This document shows positions 7,088 to 17,900 of a DNA stretch of 43,314 bases, piece by piece. The notes below the pieces were generated by a model, which worked only from the letters and a program-made list of their open reading frames with translations, ran no database searches and had not been told where the DNA came from. The translations under genes were made by a program, and so were the position numbers. Positions within the stretch are counted from its first letter, which is position 1; the number at the start of each line of letters is the position of its first letter. The stretch spans positions 1 to 43,314 of the IMG/VR virus record IMGVR_UViG_3300020470_000039, one strand, 5' to 3'. This DNA comes from a virus.

Positions 7088-7397
7088 CATTAAATACACA
7101 CGCATAAATGTAATGGTCAGCATCAGGGCATAGACTAGACTTAGGGAACCAGTCTTCACCTACTGACTGTGCATTAATTGCATCATTATAATGATACGAA
7201 CCAAATGTAGATAGTTTTAAATTTGCTAATACTTCATCAGGTAAGAATGCTTCATACCATGTCCATATAGTATTAATCTTATCTGTATCAGCTTTTGCTT
7301 CAAGATCTCTTAGCTTACTACCATTATACCAAAGAAAAGGTGTTCCCTTTGCTTTAGCATAGTCACTTAGTGTCTCCTGTAGTGCTTTGTAATCCAT
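7053..7397 (-). CDS. Hypothetical phage protein, 114 aa
   Basis: A 114-residue protein starting MDYKALQETL, rich in aromatic residues (LWYNGSK, WTWYEAF, HYIYACVF). No recognised family. Its start lies 35 bases inside the 3' end of the upstream oxygenase gene and its 3' end overlaps the inverted oxygenase gene. Context suggests an accessory to the fibre/oxygenase block, as inference only. Confidence 0.55.
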   Translation of the reverse strand: MDYKALQETLSDYAKAKGTPFLWYNGSKLRDLEAKADTDKINTIWTWYEAFLPDEVLANLKLSTFGSYHYNDAINAQSVGEDWFPKSSLCPDADHYIYACVFNANGTLAWENVG

Positions 7398-8106
7398 ATG
7401 ATTGTTGTTGTAGTTCGTAGTTATATGTAGAGGAATACTCCCTCATCAATTTATATTTAATAGCATTAAAGTATGTATCTGGTTTAATATCTGGTTCCCA
7501 CTTACTCTCATCTAATGAGTTTAATGCATAGTGCATCAAATCCTGATAATCATAGAGTAGTTCACGAATAAATGCATTCTGAACAAGGGTTTCAACCCAC
7601 ATTACACATACTCTACGTTCACCCTTAGTCACTGGTCTAACAGAATGCCAATGGTTTGGATCAAACCAAATTGCTTCTCCCTTCTTTAATCTATATGAAT
7701 ATGATTCTGATCCTACACGTATCCATAGATCACCACCTTCATACTCAGTCTCATCGTTAAGAGCAGTAATCATTACATAATCTGTTCTCAATGACCATTT
7801 ACCTGGTGCTCCCATCAATGGTGCATCATTATGAAAATCATACATTGCATCTTCATCAGCATTATATTTAACAAACATAGGACCAGTAGTTCTACGTGTT
7901 AAAATTGCTCTAGCAAATATTGATGTCCAAAACTTATCCATGAACATCTGACTGCACTTGCCGTCATTGTCCTTCATCTCTTGGTTACGTTTGATCTTAC
8001 GATCAGAAGTACCAGATGCTTTACCATCCTCAAATTCATTAAAGTCATAAAAATTTTGGATGTGGTCGCAAACGACATCATCCAACCACTTCATTCTTCG
8101 TATCAT
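7363..8106 (-). CDS. PKHD-type (PiuC/YbiX-like) hydroxylase
   Basis: A 247-residue 2OG-Fe(II) enzyme. YDFHNDAP gives His-x-Asp, RTDYVMITALND followed by YEGGDLWI is the strand pair typical of prolyl-4-hydroxylase-like folds, and GEAIWFDPNHWHSVRPVTKGERR gives the distal His and the Arg in the manner of the PiuC/YbiX hydroxylases (pattern split: GEAIWFDPNHWHS then VRPVTKGERR). Members of this group hydroxylate proteins or siderophore-type substrates. It lies three bases downstream of the tail-fibre chaperone gene and probably shares its transcript. Confidence 0.78.
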   Translation of the reverse strand: MIRRMKWLDDVVCDHIQNFYDFNEFEDGKASGTSDRKIKRNQEMKDNDGKCSQMFMDKFWTSIFARAILTRRTTGPMFVKYNADEDAMYDFHNDAPLMGAPGKWSLRTDYVMITALNDETEYEGGDLWIRVGSESYSYRLKKGEAIWFDPNHWHSVRPVTKGERRVCVMWVETLVQNAFIRELLYDYQDLMHYALNSLDESKWEPDIKPDTYFNAIKYKLMREYSSTYNYELQQQSYGLQSTTGDTK

Positions 8107-8108
8107 AA

Positions 8109-8966
8109 TTAACTAGATTGTGCTTTAAATTCGTCTAGTAGTTTCTGTTCTTGTTCAATACGTGCAACCAATGCTTCAACAGGATCAGTAATATGTGATA
8201 TATTAGGACCATTGAATAATGGTGCTGGTCTGTGGAATTGAATAGCAAGCATAACAAATCGTTGCATTGCTTCTTCCATTCCTGCACCTGTACCGTGAGG
8301 TGGGAAACTTACATACTGTTCATCAGTTGATAAGTATGCTACTCCCTCATTATAAGGTAAAAAGTGCTCTTTGTAAACCTTTGGATCAATTGGTACTTTA
8401 ACTGTAGTAACTACGTTAACACCAGGATCTGTGAATACATCAGGTAATGCTCTGATCTTAACTCTCCAGTCTTTCCACTGTTGTTTCTCTTCAGCAGTGA
8501 CTGGTGCATCCTCAAGCATTGTCCAATCAGATGTATGAAGAAAGAAATTCCTCCATGCTTTAACTCTAGTGAGAGTAATACCAGTTTCTTTCTCTAGTAT
8601 ACGTTTAAACTTCTCATCAACAGTTGATTGATCAATAGAGATAACAGCATCATATGCTTCTCTAACCTTCTGAACAAACTCACGTACATTATCGATTGGT
8701 GGTTCAGTAAAAAGATAATCCTTCCAATAATACTGTCCAGTGGTGTGGTTACGAACATAGATACTCTTATCACATTTCCAAGTTTCAGATGCACCATTAC
8801 TGTACTCAAAGTACTGTAATTTATCACGATCAGAACTCCATAAAGGATATAATACTGGTGCAATATAAGTATCCCAATGATCGTCTGTTATTGTTCTTGT
8901 ACCTGAGCCACGAGTAATTTGTCTCGATGGTCCACGTATGATTAAAGTATTATTGTTTAATTCCAT
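8109..8966 (-). CDS. Tail-fibre assembly chaperone-like protein
   Basis: A 285-residue protein. The central segment HTSDWTMLEDAPVTAEEKQQ followed by WKDWRVKIRALPD (about residues 147-180) is the hallmark of the phage tail assembly chaperone domain (TDW...L.D.P...W..YR..LR..P). The N-terminal half resembles a fibre-associated domain and the C-terminus ends in a Glu/Gln-rich helix. It probably assists folding or attachment of the neighbouring fibre proteins. It sits between two oxygenase genes downstream of the fibres. Confidence 0.7.
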   Translation of the reverse strand: MELNNNTLIIRGPSRQITRGSGTRTITDDHWDTYIAPVLYPLWSSDRDKLQYFEYSNGASETWKCDKSIYVRNHTTGQYYWKDYLFTEPPIDNVREFVQKVREAYDAVISIDQSTVDEKFKRILEKETGITLTRVKAWRNFFLHTSDWTMLEDAPVTAEEKQQWKDWRVKIRALPDVFTDPGVNVVTTVKVPIDPKVYKEHFLPYNEGVAYLSTDEQYVSFPPHGTGAGMEEAMQRFVMLAIQFHRPAPLFNGPNISHITDPVEALVARIEQEQKLLDEFKAQSS

Positions 8967-8967
8967 T

Positions 8968-9669
8968 TTATACTGGCTGTTGATAGAACCATCCTGTTAC
9001 TATGTATTTAGTTCCTTTAAGAACTAGATTACCCTTGTGAGAGTGTGTATAACCTGCTGGCCAGATCACTACTGTACCTGTACTTGGTTTAATCCTTCTC
9101 TTTTGATAGAAGAACTCAGTCTCACCACCTTCAAAATCTTCATTAAGATAGATCATCCACACTGCACATCTAGCATGTTCACCATATGAACCATCTTCAT
9201 GATGCCAAACATGATAACCACCACCTTCAGGTGTCTTCTGACATTTAATTGCGAATGATGTTAGAGGGATTTGAGTTAAAGATGAATACTCTGCACAATA
9301 ATGATTGATACATGTCTGTAGATACTGATTAATACGAGCAGACAATTGACTATCCATGTTATCTAACATAATAGAATAGTCTCTTCTACCCAATCCTTTA
9401 TTACCAAACTGTGCTACTCCAGCCATGGAGTTCTCATCACCATCACAAATATTAATCTTCTGCAAATCACCAGACATATTTCTTTCTACTGCCTGTTCTT
9501 CCCACCTATTGTGAAATCCAATAATATCATTACAAAATGCCTGAGGCACAAAGTTAGGCCAGATTGCGATAAAATCATCAAATTCTGCCTTATTACCCAT
9601 CAAATGAACAGGTACAATCGGATTCACCATCTCAACATAGTTAGATGCACCACTACTCGTTATCGCCAT
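8968..9669 (-). CDS. Prolyl-4-hydroxylase-like 2OG/Fe(II) oxygenase
   Basis: A 233-residue protein with the clearest P4H-type pattern in the window: YHVWHHEDGS (His-x-Asp ligands), CAVWMIYLNEDFEGGETEF (core strands), STGTVVIWPAGYTHSHKGN (distal His) and KYIVTGWF at the end, with Lys rather than Arg as the likely 2-oxoglutarate partner. Enzymes of this type in cyanophages are thought to hydroxylate proteins. It directly follows the glycine-rich fibre gene, so fibre protein is a plausible but unproven substrate. Confidence 0.82.
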   Translation of the reverse strand: MAITSSGASNYVEMVNPIVPVHLMGNKAEFDDFIAIWPNFVPQAFCNDIIGFHNRWEEQAVERNMSGDLQKINICDGDENSMAGVAQFGNKGLGRRDYSIMLDNMDSQLSARINQYLQTCINHYCAEYSSLTQIPLTSFAIKCQKTPEGGGYHVWHHEDGSYGEHARCAVWMIYLNEDFEGGETEFFYQKRRIKPSTGTVVIWPAGYTHSHKGNLVLKGTKYIVTGWFYQQPV

Positions 9670-9676
9670 AATTTAA

Positions 9677-12166
9677 TCAGTAAGCCTTAATAAGATATTT
9701 AACCCTAAAGTATTTTAGCACAAGAGGGACTGCTGTGCGTGGAACTATACCTGCTGAAACTTCTAATTGTTCAGCACCAGTCATAGTCATAGTACCTTCG
9801 TTCAATGTAATACCTGCTTGAGACGGTGTTACAGACAAGGTTTTCTCAGTAATAAAGGAGACAGTCTCACCTCTATCATTCTGTTCATTTTCATTTATCT
9901 TGTTTTTACCATAAGCATTAGTATAAGCATCAGATGTACCAGCGTCACCATACTCTTGTGGAGTTTGGTCAGCAGCAGAGGATGGGAATGATCGGTTGGA
10001 ACCCCAGATTATTCTAACACCTCCACCTCCACCATTACCACCATAAGCAGTGACTATACCATCATAGAAACATGCACCACCACCTCCACCAATTGTACCA
10101 CCATCACCACCATTGACTGAACCGTAAGCAAAGTTACCTCCAGTACAATCATTAGTGCTGTATCTAGCAACTGGTGTGGTGTTGTCTGTGATATCCCATA
10201 CTACCCACGCAATACCAGCTGGGTTTATATCCCATTTGTTATTAGAAGTACCATTATTATTATTTTTAATGGTAAATGTGATAATATGTTTACCTTCTGC
10301 TAATGTACCTAGTGAATGTACAGTTGATGGTGTACCTGAATTAGTAGAACTAAAGGTTGTGTCTAACAATGTAGTACCATCAGGTGCAACCCATTCTAAC
10401 GTACCTTCATTATCTGCTGCAACCTCTATTTGTGCTGGATAACCACCACCAGAACCTATATTTAACACAGAACCAGCAGTTTGTACAGTACCAAGATAAG
10501 GATCTGTATCAGAACCAGGATTTGCTGGTACTATAGGATAGATAGCATTCTGTTGCATGAATGTACTCCATATGCTATACACAGCACCTCCAGTACCACC
10601 AGAATTATTTACTGTAACTCTATACCAGTTCTCAGTCTCTAGTGTAGCAGATTTAAATGCAGAATTATTATTTGTACCTTCACCGTCTGTAGCTGGGGCA
10701 ACAGCAGATCCAGCAGTACCACCATTCATTTGTGTATAGGTAGCAGTCTGGTTAAATGGTAGACCACCAACACCGTCGTTTCCTTTACCTTTAAGACCTA
10801 CACCACCTCCACCAGCACCATGTCCAACTAGACTAGAACTGGATCCAGCACCACCACCTCCTGATAATGTCGGTGCATCATGAGGTGATGCTCCTCCTCC
10901 ACCATTTCCAGAATATCCACCAGCTCCACCGCCACCTCCATAAGATGTAGATGAACCACCATTACCACCACCGTCTCCATTATAACTACCACCTACACTT
11001 GAATCACTACTGTTTGAGTCATTACCTGATCCAGCACCATAACCACAGACTGTAGCACGATTGATAAAATAACTATCTCCACCTGGATGATTACCAGACG
11101 CATTGTCTTGACCACCAGTACCACCAGTTCCTACGACTACAGGGTATGAGGATCCTTCGGTTACTGATATCGTATTCTTATAGGCAAGGCCACCGCCTCC
11201 ACCTCCTTTTGTACCACCAGCACCACCAGCACCACCACCAACACATACCACATCAATTGTGGTAACACCAGCTGGACATATCCATGAGTATGATCCAGGT
11301 GTAGTGTATGATGACTGACCTATTGCTTCTTGACTAGTACCACCAGATTGTTCATGTGCATATGTTGGTGATATATCATATGAATACATTGCACCTTCAG
11401 CTTCAGTCTTACCTCTTGTTGGTCTAAACTCTGATAGGTAATGAGTATGCTCTGCTGAGTATCCCATTTCTTCAGGAGCCCATGCTACAATTTGACCTGC
11501 ACCAGTATCATAGTTTGTAGTATTATCTCCTGTTGCTGGTGTACCAGCATCCATAGATTGTCTCTCGTCTCTCTCACTACACAAAACCAAATGGTTATGT
11601 GGTGGTGGACCATTTAATGCTTTTGCTTCTAAAGGACCAATAGTAACACTAGCAGTACCAGTCAGTTGACCACTAACAAATCCAACTACATTACTATATC
11701 CTGTAATTCTTACACTACCAAAAGTATATTCTTTTAACTGTCTTGCTCTGGATATATACCACTCACCACCCATATCTCCTACTTCCATAGAAGAATCATC
11801 AGGAGTCAAACTACCAGGTCCATCTACTCCACCAGGTCCATTAATTCTCTTCATTCTTAAATCTGGTAACTTAAACGTACCAGATAACGTACCACCATAG
11901 TTTCTTAGATCAATTGTATTAGGATCTGCCCCACCATACTTATTACCTATCGCTTCATATAATAGTGGGAAGTCTGCTATATTTAAATTAGCACCATCAC
12001 AGTAAAGATATCCTGGATAATTGTATGAACAGTTAGATGATACAGTAGAACCATTGTTCAAACTATATTCATCAACATACACAGCCACGATAGATCCTAT
12101 CGGAGCACCAGTATCATGAATCTGATCCGAGTAATGGTTGTGAAATGAGTGTGCTAATCTTGGCAT
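9677..12166 (-). CDS. Tail fibre with collar domain and glycine-rich domain
   Basis: An 829-residue protein. Residues about 20-110 form a phage tail collar domain (GSIVAVYVDE, PGYLYCDGANLNIADFPLLY, GTFKLPDLR). From about 295 to 480 comes a Gly/Ser-rich region (VVCVGGGAGGAGGTKGGGGG and repeats) of the kind seen in fibre-tip adhesins, then a beta-rich part; the end is KYLIKAY. Collar-domain proteins form short fibres that bind the host surface, and the glycine-rich loops may be the variable receptor contact. It shares a TGATG stop/start overlap with the upstream fibre gene. Confidence 0.85.
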   Translation of the reverse strand: MPRLAHSFHNHYSDQIHDTGAPIGSIVAVYVDEYSLNNGSTVSSNCSYNYPGYLYCDGANLNIADFPLLYEAIGNKYGGADPNTIDLRNYGGTLSGTFKLPDLRMKRINGPGGVDGPGSLTPDDSSMEVGDMGGEWYISRARQLKEYTFGSVRITGYSNVVGFVSGQLTGTASVTIGPLEAKALNGPPPHNHLVLCSERDERQSMDAGTPATGDNTTNYDTGAGQIVAWAPEEMGYSAEHTHYLSEFRPTRGKTEAEGAMYSYDISPTYAHEQSGGTSQEAIGQSSYTTPGSYSWICPAGVTTIDVVCVGGGAGGAGGTKGGGGGGLAYKNTISVTEGSSYPVVVGTGGTGGQDNASGNHPGGDSYFINRATVCGYGAGSGNDSNSSDSSVGGSYNGDGGGNGGSSTSYGGGGGAGGYSGNGGGGASPHDAPTLSGGGGAGSSSSLVGHGAGGGGVGLKGKGNDGVGGLPFNQTATYTQMNGGTAGSAVAPATDGEGTNNNSAFKSATLETENWYRVTVNNSGGTGGAVYSIWSTFMQQNAIYPIVPANPGSDTDPYLGTVQTAGSVLNIGSGGGYPAQIEVAADNEGTLEWVAPDGTTLLDTTFSSTNSGTPSTVHSLGTLAEGKHIITFTIKNNNNGTSNNKWDINPAGIAWVVWDITDNTTPVARYSTNDCTGGNFAYGSVNGGDGGTIGGGGGACFYDGIVTAYGGNGGGGGVRIIWGSNRSFPSSAADQTPQEYGDAGTSDAYTNAYGKNKINENEQNDRGETVSFITEKTLSVTPSQAGITLNEGTMTMTGAEQLEVSAGIVPRTAVPLVLKYFRVKYLIKAY

Positions 12167-13344
12167 CAGTACTTAATTAAATATTCGAGTACAACATAAG
12201 GTGATACAACATCATCAAATTTAGTAACGCTACTAGTTCTAATAGTAACGCTTGCCTCAAGACCATCTGGTCTTACTGTAGTCACATCAGTTTGAACTTG
12301 GTAAGAAGTCTCACCTACCTCTCTAGTTAGTCTATGACTATGAGAAGTAAAGTCTGTAGTATCAGATCCTGGTGGAGATTCTGATGCTATTTCTATATTT
12401 CTAGCAGCAGGATATGCTAGTGTAGTATCATCTACACGAGTATCATATGGTCTACCCCAACCAACATTAATAGCAGTATTACTAGGCCACGAGGAAGCAG
12501 TCTTAGATTGTATCTGTAGATTGGTTGGCCATAATGACTGGTATTGAGCACCAGTGTCTGTAGTTGTAGCACCACTAGATTGACCCCAACCCATGAAATA
12601 TCGTTTGAAGTTACCGCAGTTGTTGTTACAGTTTCCTTCACCACTTGGTGGTCCTTTCTGCTGATAGTACTCTCGTGCTCTTGCTTGACAGTCGCTGTTA
12701 GTAACATCAATAGGTGCATCAGCAACAGCAAGATATGATGGTTGAGATCTTGATGGGTGAGCAGGATCATCTTTAACAGCAACCCTATATGTATTAGCAA
12801 AGTGACCGTGAGAACCAATAGCAGATGCTGAAACACTCTCAGTCTCAGATGTAGTTGGAATAGTCCAACCTATGTTACCATTAAGAGCAAAGGTTTGTTG
12901 TGGTACAGTAAATACTCCATTGAATCCAATAGTAGCACTGTTACCAACATTAGATGTAATCTCAACACCAACACCAGCTTTCATAACTACATTAGTATTC
13001 TCACCAGCACCTACAGTCTTCTCTATATTCCTATACTGTCCTACGTTAGCAGATGTTGCTGCTTCAATATGTTTAGAACCTAAGTCTGGTACTTGAAACT
13101 GTGTGTCTAATAGAGTTTGATCTGTCTTCTTGTAGATACAACCAGCACCAACTCCTAAAATTCTTGCTAACTCAGGATATAATGATGCACTATAAACTGA
13201 TCCATCACACCTCAAATAACCTGCTGGTAATTTTTCAACATTCTGTGATGAGTCAGGGTCATTGTCCATCACAGGTACAGACCAATTAATTATAGTACCA
13301 GGTGCAGTCCCTAATTTAGATTTTTCTTTTTGATAAAACTTCAT
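12166..13344 (-). CDS. Tail-collar fibre protein
   Basis: A 392-residue protein. The N-terminus holds the collar domain (GTIINWSVP, PAGYLRCDGSVYSASLYPEL, FQVPDLGSK). The rest is beta-rich and Thr/Ser-rich, with a Cys cluster in the middle (GNCNNNCGNF). It ends VVLEYLIKY, like the neighbouring fibre protein, suggesting a shared C-terminal strand. Second of three tandem collar proteins, probably paralogues or subunits of one fibre. Confidence 0.82.
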   Translation of the reverse strand: MKFYQKEKSKLGTAPGTIINWSVPVMDNDPDSSQNVEKLPAGYLRCDGSVYSASLYPELARILGVGAGCIYKKTDQTLLDTQFQVPDLGSKHIEAATSANVGQYRNIEKTVGAGENTNVVMKAGVGVEITSNVGNSATIGFNGVFTVPQQTFALNGNIGWTIPTTSETESVSASAIGSHGHFANTYRVAVKDDPAHPSRSQPSYLAVADAPIDVTNSDCQARAREYYQQKGPPSGEGNCNNNCGNFKRYFMGWGQSSGATTTDTGAQYQSLWPTNLQIQSKTASSWPSNTAINVGWGRPYDTRVDDTTLAYPAARNIEIASESPPGSDTTDFTSHSHRLTREVGETSYQVQTDVTTVRPDGLEASVTIRTSSVTKFDDVVSPYVVLEYLIKY

Positions 13345-14937
13345 TTAGAATGCCCTGATAATATACAACATACTAAGTGCTGGAGTCTTTACATCCACAT
13401 TGATATTTAGTGCAGATGGTAGGTTTTGTGGAGTGATTGTAGTAGGAGATCCAGATGCAGTACTATCAACTTGTATATCATTTACAGGCACAATAGTTGG
13501 TGGTCGTAAGTAACCAGCATTCATAGTAACTTCAAATGTATAATGACTATGTGAATCGATATCAGGATGCTTTTCTCTATTATGATTCAAACATACTGGG
13601 AATGTTTTAGATGTCTGAGGTGAACCAGGAGTAAACAAGTTAGCAGCAACATCATTTGCTTGGTTTTCATATCCATACCAGTTCTTATAACTGGTTAAAT
13701 TACCAGTAGAAGACATTTTAGGGTTAGTATATGAATTACCAGCATTACCATCATAAGTTGCACCAATAGGTCTAGGTATTGGACCACTCCATACTGGTTG
13801 AGGAGCACCATACTTAGCATTGGTTGCATCATATGCAGTACCAACAGAGTTAACTGCACTTAGTCTAGGTATAGATGTATCAACTAACGTAACACCAGAT
13901 TGGAATCTAGTTACCAAACCATAACCACCTGGTTGTGATGCATCATCATTGAAGTAATCAATATCACCACCTTCACCAGCAACAATTACTTTTTCCTTTT
14001 GATTATTCTCACAACACTGTTGAGCACCAGGACATTGAAATGCCTCAACCTGTCCACCATCATCGATAGCAGTTGAATATCCAGGTACTAGTCCAGAAGG
14101 ATTAGCATGTCTATGTGCTGGCATGTGATCCTTACTTAACTTCCTAGGTATTGTATAGAATGTCTTGAAGTAGGAAGGTGGATTAACACTAAAATTTCTT
14201 ATTTGTCCTGCTAAGTTACTAGAGTCTGTAATATTAAAATTAATATCAGCAACAGCATTAGCAGATGTGGCAGGAGTTACACCACTACCATCACCATCAA
14301 TCAACTGAACATTACCAGTACCTGTTGGTGTAATAACAGAAGCAACAGATGGTAGTGTCCATGATATCTTAAGTACCAGATCATCTTGACCTGATGGTAA
14401 TGATGCTTTAGGAATAGTTAGTTCATCATTAATAGTAAAACTTTGACCAGGACTTACAATCTTAGTAATACCTGCTCTACCTGTTACATCAACGTCAATT
14501 GTAATATCTAATCCTGATCCACCACCAGCACTGGTTAATCCTGTGAAATTATATGTTGCTGGTGTTCTAAGAGTATCAATTTCACCAGAAATAATAACTA
14601 TACCACCAACAGCACCATTAGCATAGTTCTGACCCATTTGTAATGCAGTCTCACTAACATATGCTTGTTCATAATCAGTCAGTACTCTACCATTCAACTG
14701 TGGTAATTGAAATGTATCTACTGCTTTAACATAAGTATCATATGCTCTACCGTTAAGGTTACCACCATATGTGTTACCAAGGACAGATGCTAGTACAGGA
14801 TAATCTGCACCATCTAAGACCTGTCCATTACATTGCATCCATCCGTCTGGTATAGTGGATCCATCGCCAGTCCAAGGGACAATAGTCCCTATACCAGCAC
14901 CTCTCATCTTTTTATTAGATTCGTAGTAACTACTCAT
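13345..14937 (-). CDS. Tail-collar fibre protein
   Basis: A 530-residue protein. The collar domain is near the N-terminus (GIGTIVPWTGDG, PDGWMQCNGQVLDGADYPVL, FQLPQLNGRV), then a beta-rich region, a Cys-containing segment (CPGAQQCCENNQ) and a C-terminus ending MLYIIRAF, again like the other two collar proteins. It is the first of the three tandem collar genes, four bases downstream of the giant structural gene, and is probably co-transcribed with it. Confidence 0.82.
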   Translation of the reverse strand: MSSYYESNKKMRGAGIGTIVPWTGDGSTIPDGWMQCNGQVLDGADYPVLASVLGNTYGGNLNGRAYDTYVKAVDTFQLPQLNGRVLTDYEQAYVSETALQMGQNYANGAVGGIVIISGEIDTLRTPATYNFTGLTSAGGGSGLDITIDVDVTGRAGITKIVSPGQSFTINDELTIPKASLPSGQDDLVLKISWTLPSVASVITPTGTGNVQLIDGDGSGVTPATSANAVADINFNITDSSNLAGQIRNFSVNPPSYFKTFYTIPRKLSKDHMPAHRHANPSGLVPGYSTAIDDGGQVEAFQCPGAQQCCENNQKEKVIVAGEGGDIDYFNDDASQPGGYGLVTRFQSGVTLVDTSIPRLSAVNSVGTAYDATNAKYGAPQPVWSGPIPRPIGATYDGNAGNSYTNPKMSSTGNLTSYKNWYGYENQANDVAANLFTPGSPQTSKTFPVCLNHNREKHPDIDSHSHYTFEVTMNAGYLRPPTIVPVNDIQVDSTASGSPTTITPQNLPSALNINVDVKTPALSMLYIIRAF

Positions 14938-14940
14938 GAC

Positions 14941-17900
14941 TTAAATCTCCACGAGCCACCATCCCCTATATGTAGACGGTATTGTGTTACCTGCTCCATC
15001 TGTTGTTCCTGCATATACTAGACCGAATCCTGCGTTACGTGTTTGTACAATCAACTCACCTCCACCATAAGGACCACCTGCACCATTGCCGTTAGCAATC
15101 ATAGTACCAGTTGCGTCTCCTTGTAACGCAACCCCTGCTGGAGCACGTACAACTAGAGATGCACTATATGTTAGTGATCCACTGACTTCGATGAACCTAA
15201 TCATATCACCTGTTTCTGCATCTGCTGGTAGTGTGAATACACTGGTAGCAGTGATAGCGATCATATAATTTCTACCTGTTACACAAGTAGCATCAGCACT
15301 TAAGAACTCCCACTTGAGTCCACCATTCTTACCCCAGAACCTATCTTGTCCGAATGCATTAATAGCAGCATCCTGACGTACTTGGAAACTACGGTTAGAA
15401 CTTACACCAATATTAGTTATATTAAGTGCATAATCTGTTGTAGATGGTGTAGCGGTGTCTGTGCTAACAATGTTAACATGACCACCATTGACTGTTAAGT
15501 CTCCATCACCAAGTGCTGCACCAGTAGTTCCTGGAGCAAGACCAATTCTTGTATCACCAGTCTGTGCATCTACATGGAATCTACCATTGTCGTTAGTTGG
15601 GAACTGTACACCAGATGTTCCACTAAAGATGGTAAAGTCATCATCTATTTGTAGATGACCAGATGCTTCAACATCACCTGTAACTGCATTAACATAGAAT
15701 GCAGACTTAGCATCATCATTAGATCCAGCATTACCATCATTATTAACTCTGAGGTTACCTGCTAACCATGTTTGACCATCCTTATTGATGATTGCCTTAG
15801 GATTAGTTACAGTACCGTTACCAACAACTGTGAACTTACCATCACTATCAACGGTTAGTCTTGTAGCTGGTATTGGTTGACCATTGAGGATTCTGAACTG
15901 GTTGTCTGTTGAATTTGTATCAGCATCACTGGTGAGATTGATATCATACTTCTGTGTGCTAAGGATAGTAGAACTAACTCCACCATATACAGAGTCAATT
16001 ACGAAACGATCTTGGTTAGCACCATTATGTACTCTAAACTTCTCAGCATTAGTATCATTAACTGCTGTGATCTGTACAAATTCACCAGATGGGCATGTAG
16101 CAGATGCACTTAGTCTTAGATAATCATTGATTGAGAACTGACCACCAAACTCAGCAAGTGATAGTAGAGTACTACTGAAGTTCAATACAGAACCAGCAGG
16201 AGTACCACTAACTGCGATTGCAGTACCATCAGGATCAAGTGATAACTGGAACCTAGTTACATTCTGACCACTATCATTAACAGAGTTAACAACGAAGTAT
16301 GTTACTGGTGCTAGTTCTACACCAACAATACCACCAGCATTAGAGAACTGTACTGCATCACCAGATGCTAGTTCATTAATAGGAACTTCAAGTGTATCAG
16401 TTACATCATTAACAGTACTGATTGTTGGAGTTGTTGAGTTAACAGGTACTCTACCAGTTAGATAGGTAGCACCACCAGACTTCTCAAGTTTCCAGATAAC
16501 CTCGTTGTCTGCGTGTGCTGTAACAGTTGTGCAATCTACACCCCTAGCAACTTCAACCAACCTTGTATTAATATCTGGACCTGGAGAGACAACCTCAACC
16601 AATTCTGTTCCTATGATAAGGATATCACCGATCTTAATACCTTCAATGTTATTGATTGGTAGTTTAGTGTAGTCTGCATCAGCAGAGTTACCTGTCCAAT
16701 CTGTTGTACCAGAACCAGTATCAACTGTGTGGTTCTGTAGTGTTACACCTGTTGATGTACCAGGTGTACCAGAAACAACAATAGCATTTGCTGGATTCTC
16801 ATCAGTTGAAACTCTAAATGTACCAGCAGCTTTATTGCTGTTAACAACATAGTAGGTTGTAGATGTATTAATATTGTTGGAAAGACCACTAGTATCAGTG
16901 AACCTAACTTGGTTACCATCTAAGAAGTAGTTGTCTGCTACAGATAATGTACCATCAGCACCATTAACACTAGTAATGATCTGAGCACCGTCAATATCAC
17001 TAACATACTTGTAGAAATCAACGTTAAGATCATTAAGACTACCAGCGTTATGTGCTACAGCAGAAGTGTTTAACCTTGCTCTGTTAACTGTTACAGTACC
17101 ACTGTTAGAACCACCATGCATAGTGATATCACCATACATGTCTGTATCACCATTAACTTTCAGAGAGTTTCTAATCTCTGTAGTACCAGCAACACCACCA
17201 ATTAGGAATTGTGATGCTCTAGTTGCAAAATTAACAACAGAACCAGCACCAGCTCTGGTGAATAGGTTAATAGTAGAAGCATTAGACTGTAGATCTCCAC
17301 CATTGACCTCTAGGTCACCATCAAGAATGGTCTGAGCATTCTTAACTGTTAGTGTGGAGTTAGCAGTATTACTAAATGCACCACCAATTGTGATTACTGA
17401 CTTGTTAGTAGTAGTATCAGCAACTGTACCAATATTAATTGTTGAATCAGTTGTGCTTGTGTGTATACGTAGAGCAGCTGCCTGTGTTACATTAGTACCA
17501 ATCTCAATCTGTTGAGCATTAGCAGTAGTGTTAAACAGGAATGCATTCTCTACATCACCACCAACAGCAAGTGTTGTAGCATTGGAGTTAAGGAGATTGA
17601 ATGATGCTGTATTTGTTGTGATGTCTCCACCATCAACATTCAGATCACCATCAATATCTGCATTAGCACCAGCACCAAGTAATCTAAGTGTTCCCTTAAC
17701 AGTTAAGGTATCACCCAACTCACTTCTATTAGTGTTAATACCAACTCTTGTCTCTTGTGTAGAAACTCTTAAGGTAGCAGCACTTGATGGACTATCAGAT
17801 GAACCACCAACTAAGAATGCTTCATGTAAATTAGTCTCAGTCTTGGATAATGTTGGATCAGTGAGGTAACTATTAATTGCCTTACCACTGATAAATGCGT

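Noticed and set aside
9709-9725. An extended -10 like sequence (TGCTAAAAT) inside the fibre gene
   Set aside because: No -35 box is present and it codes for conserved fibre C-terminal residues, so it is probably chance.
10900-11250. GC-rich short repeats that might be a CRISPR or structural repeat
   Set aside because: They are Gly codon runs of the glycine-rich fibre domain; no regular repeat-spacer spacing is seen anywhere in the window.
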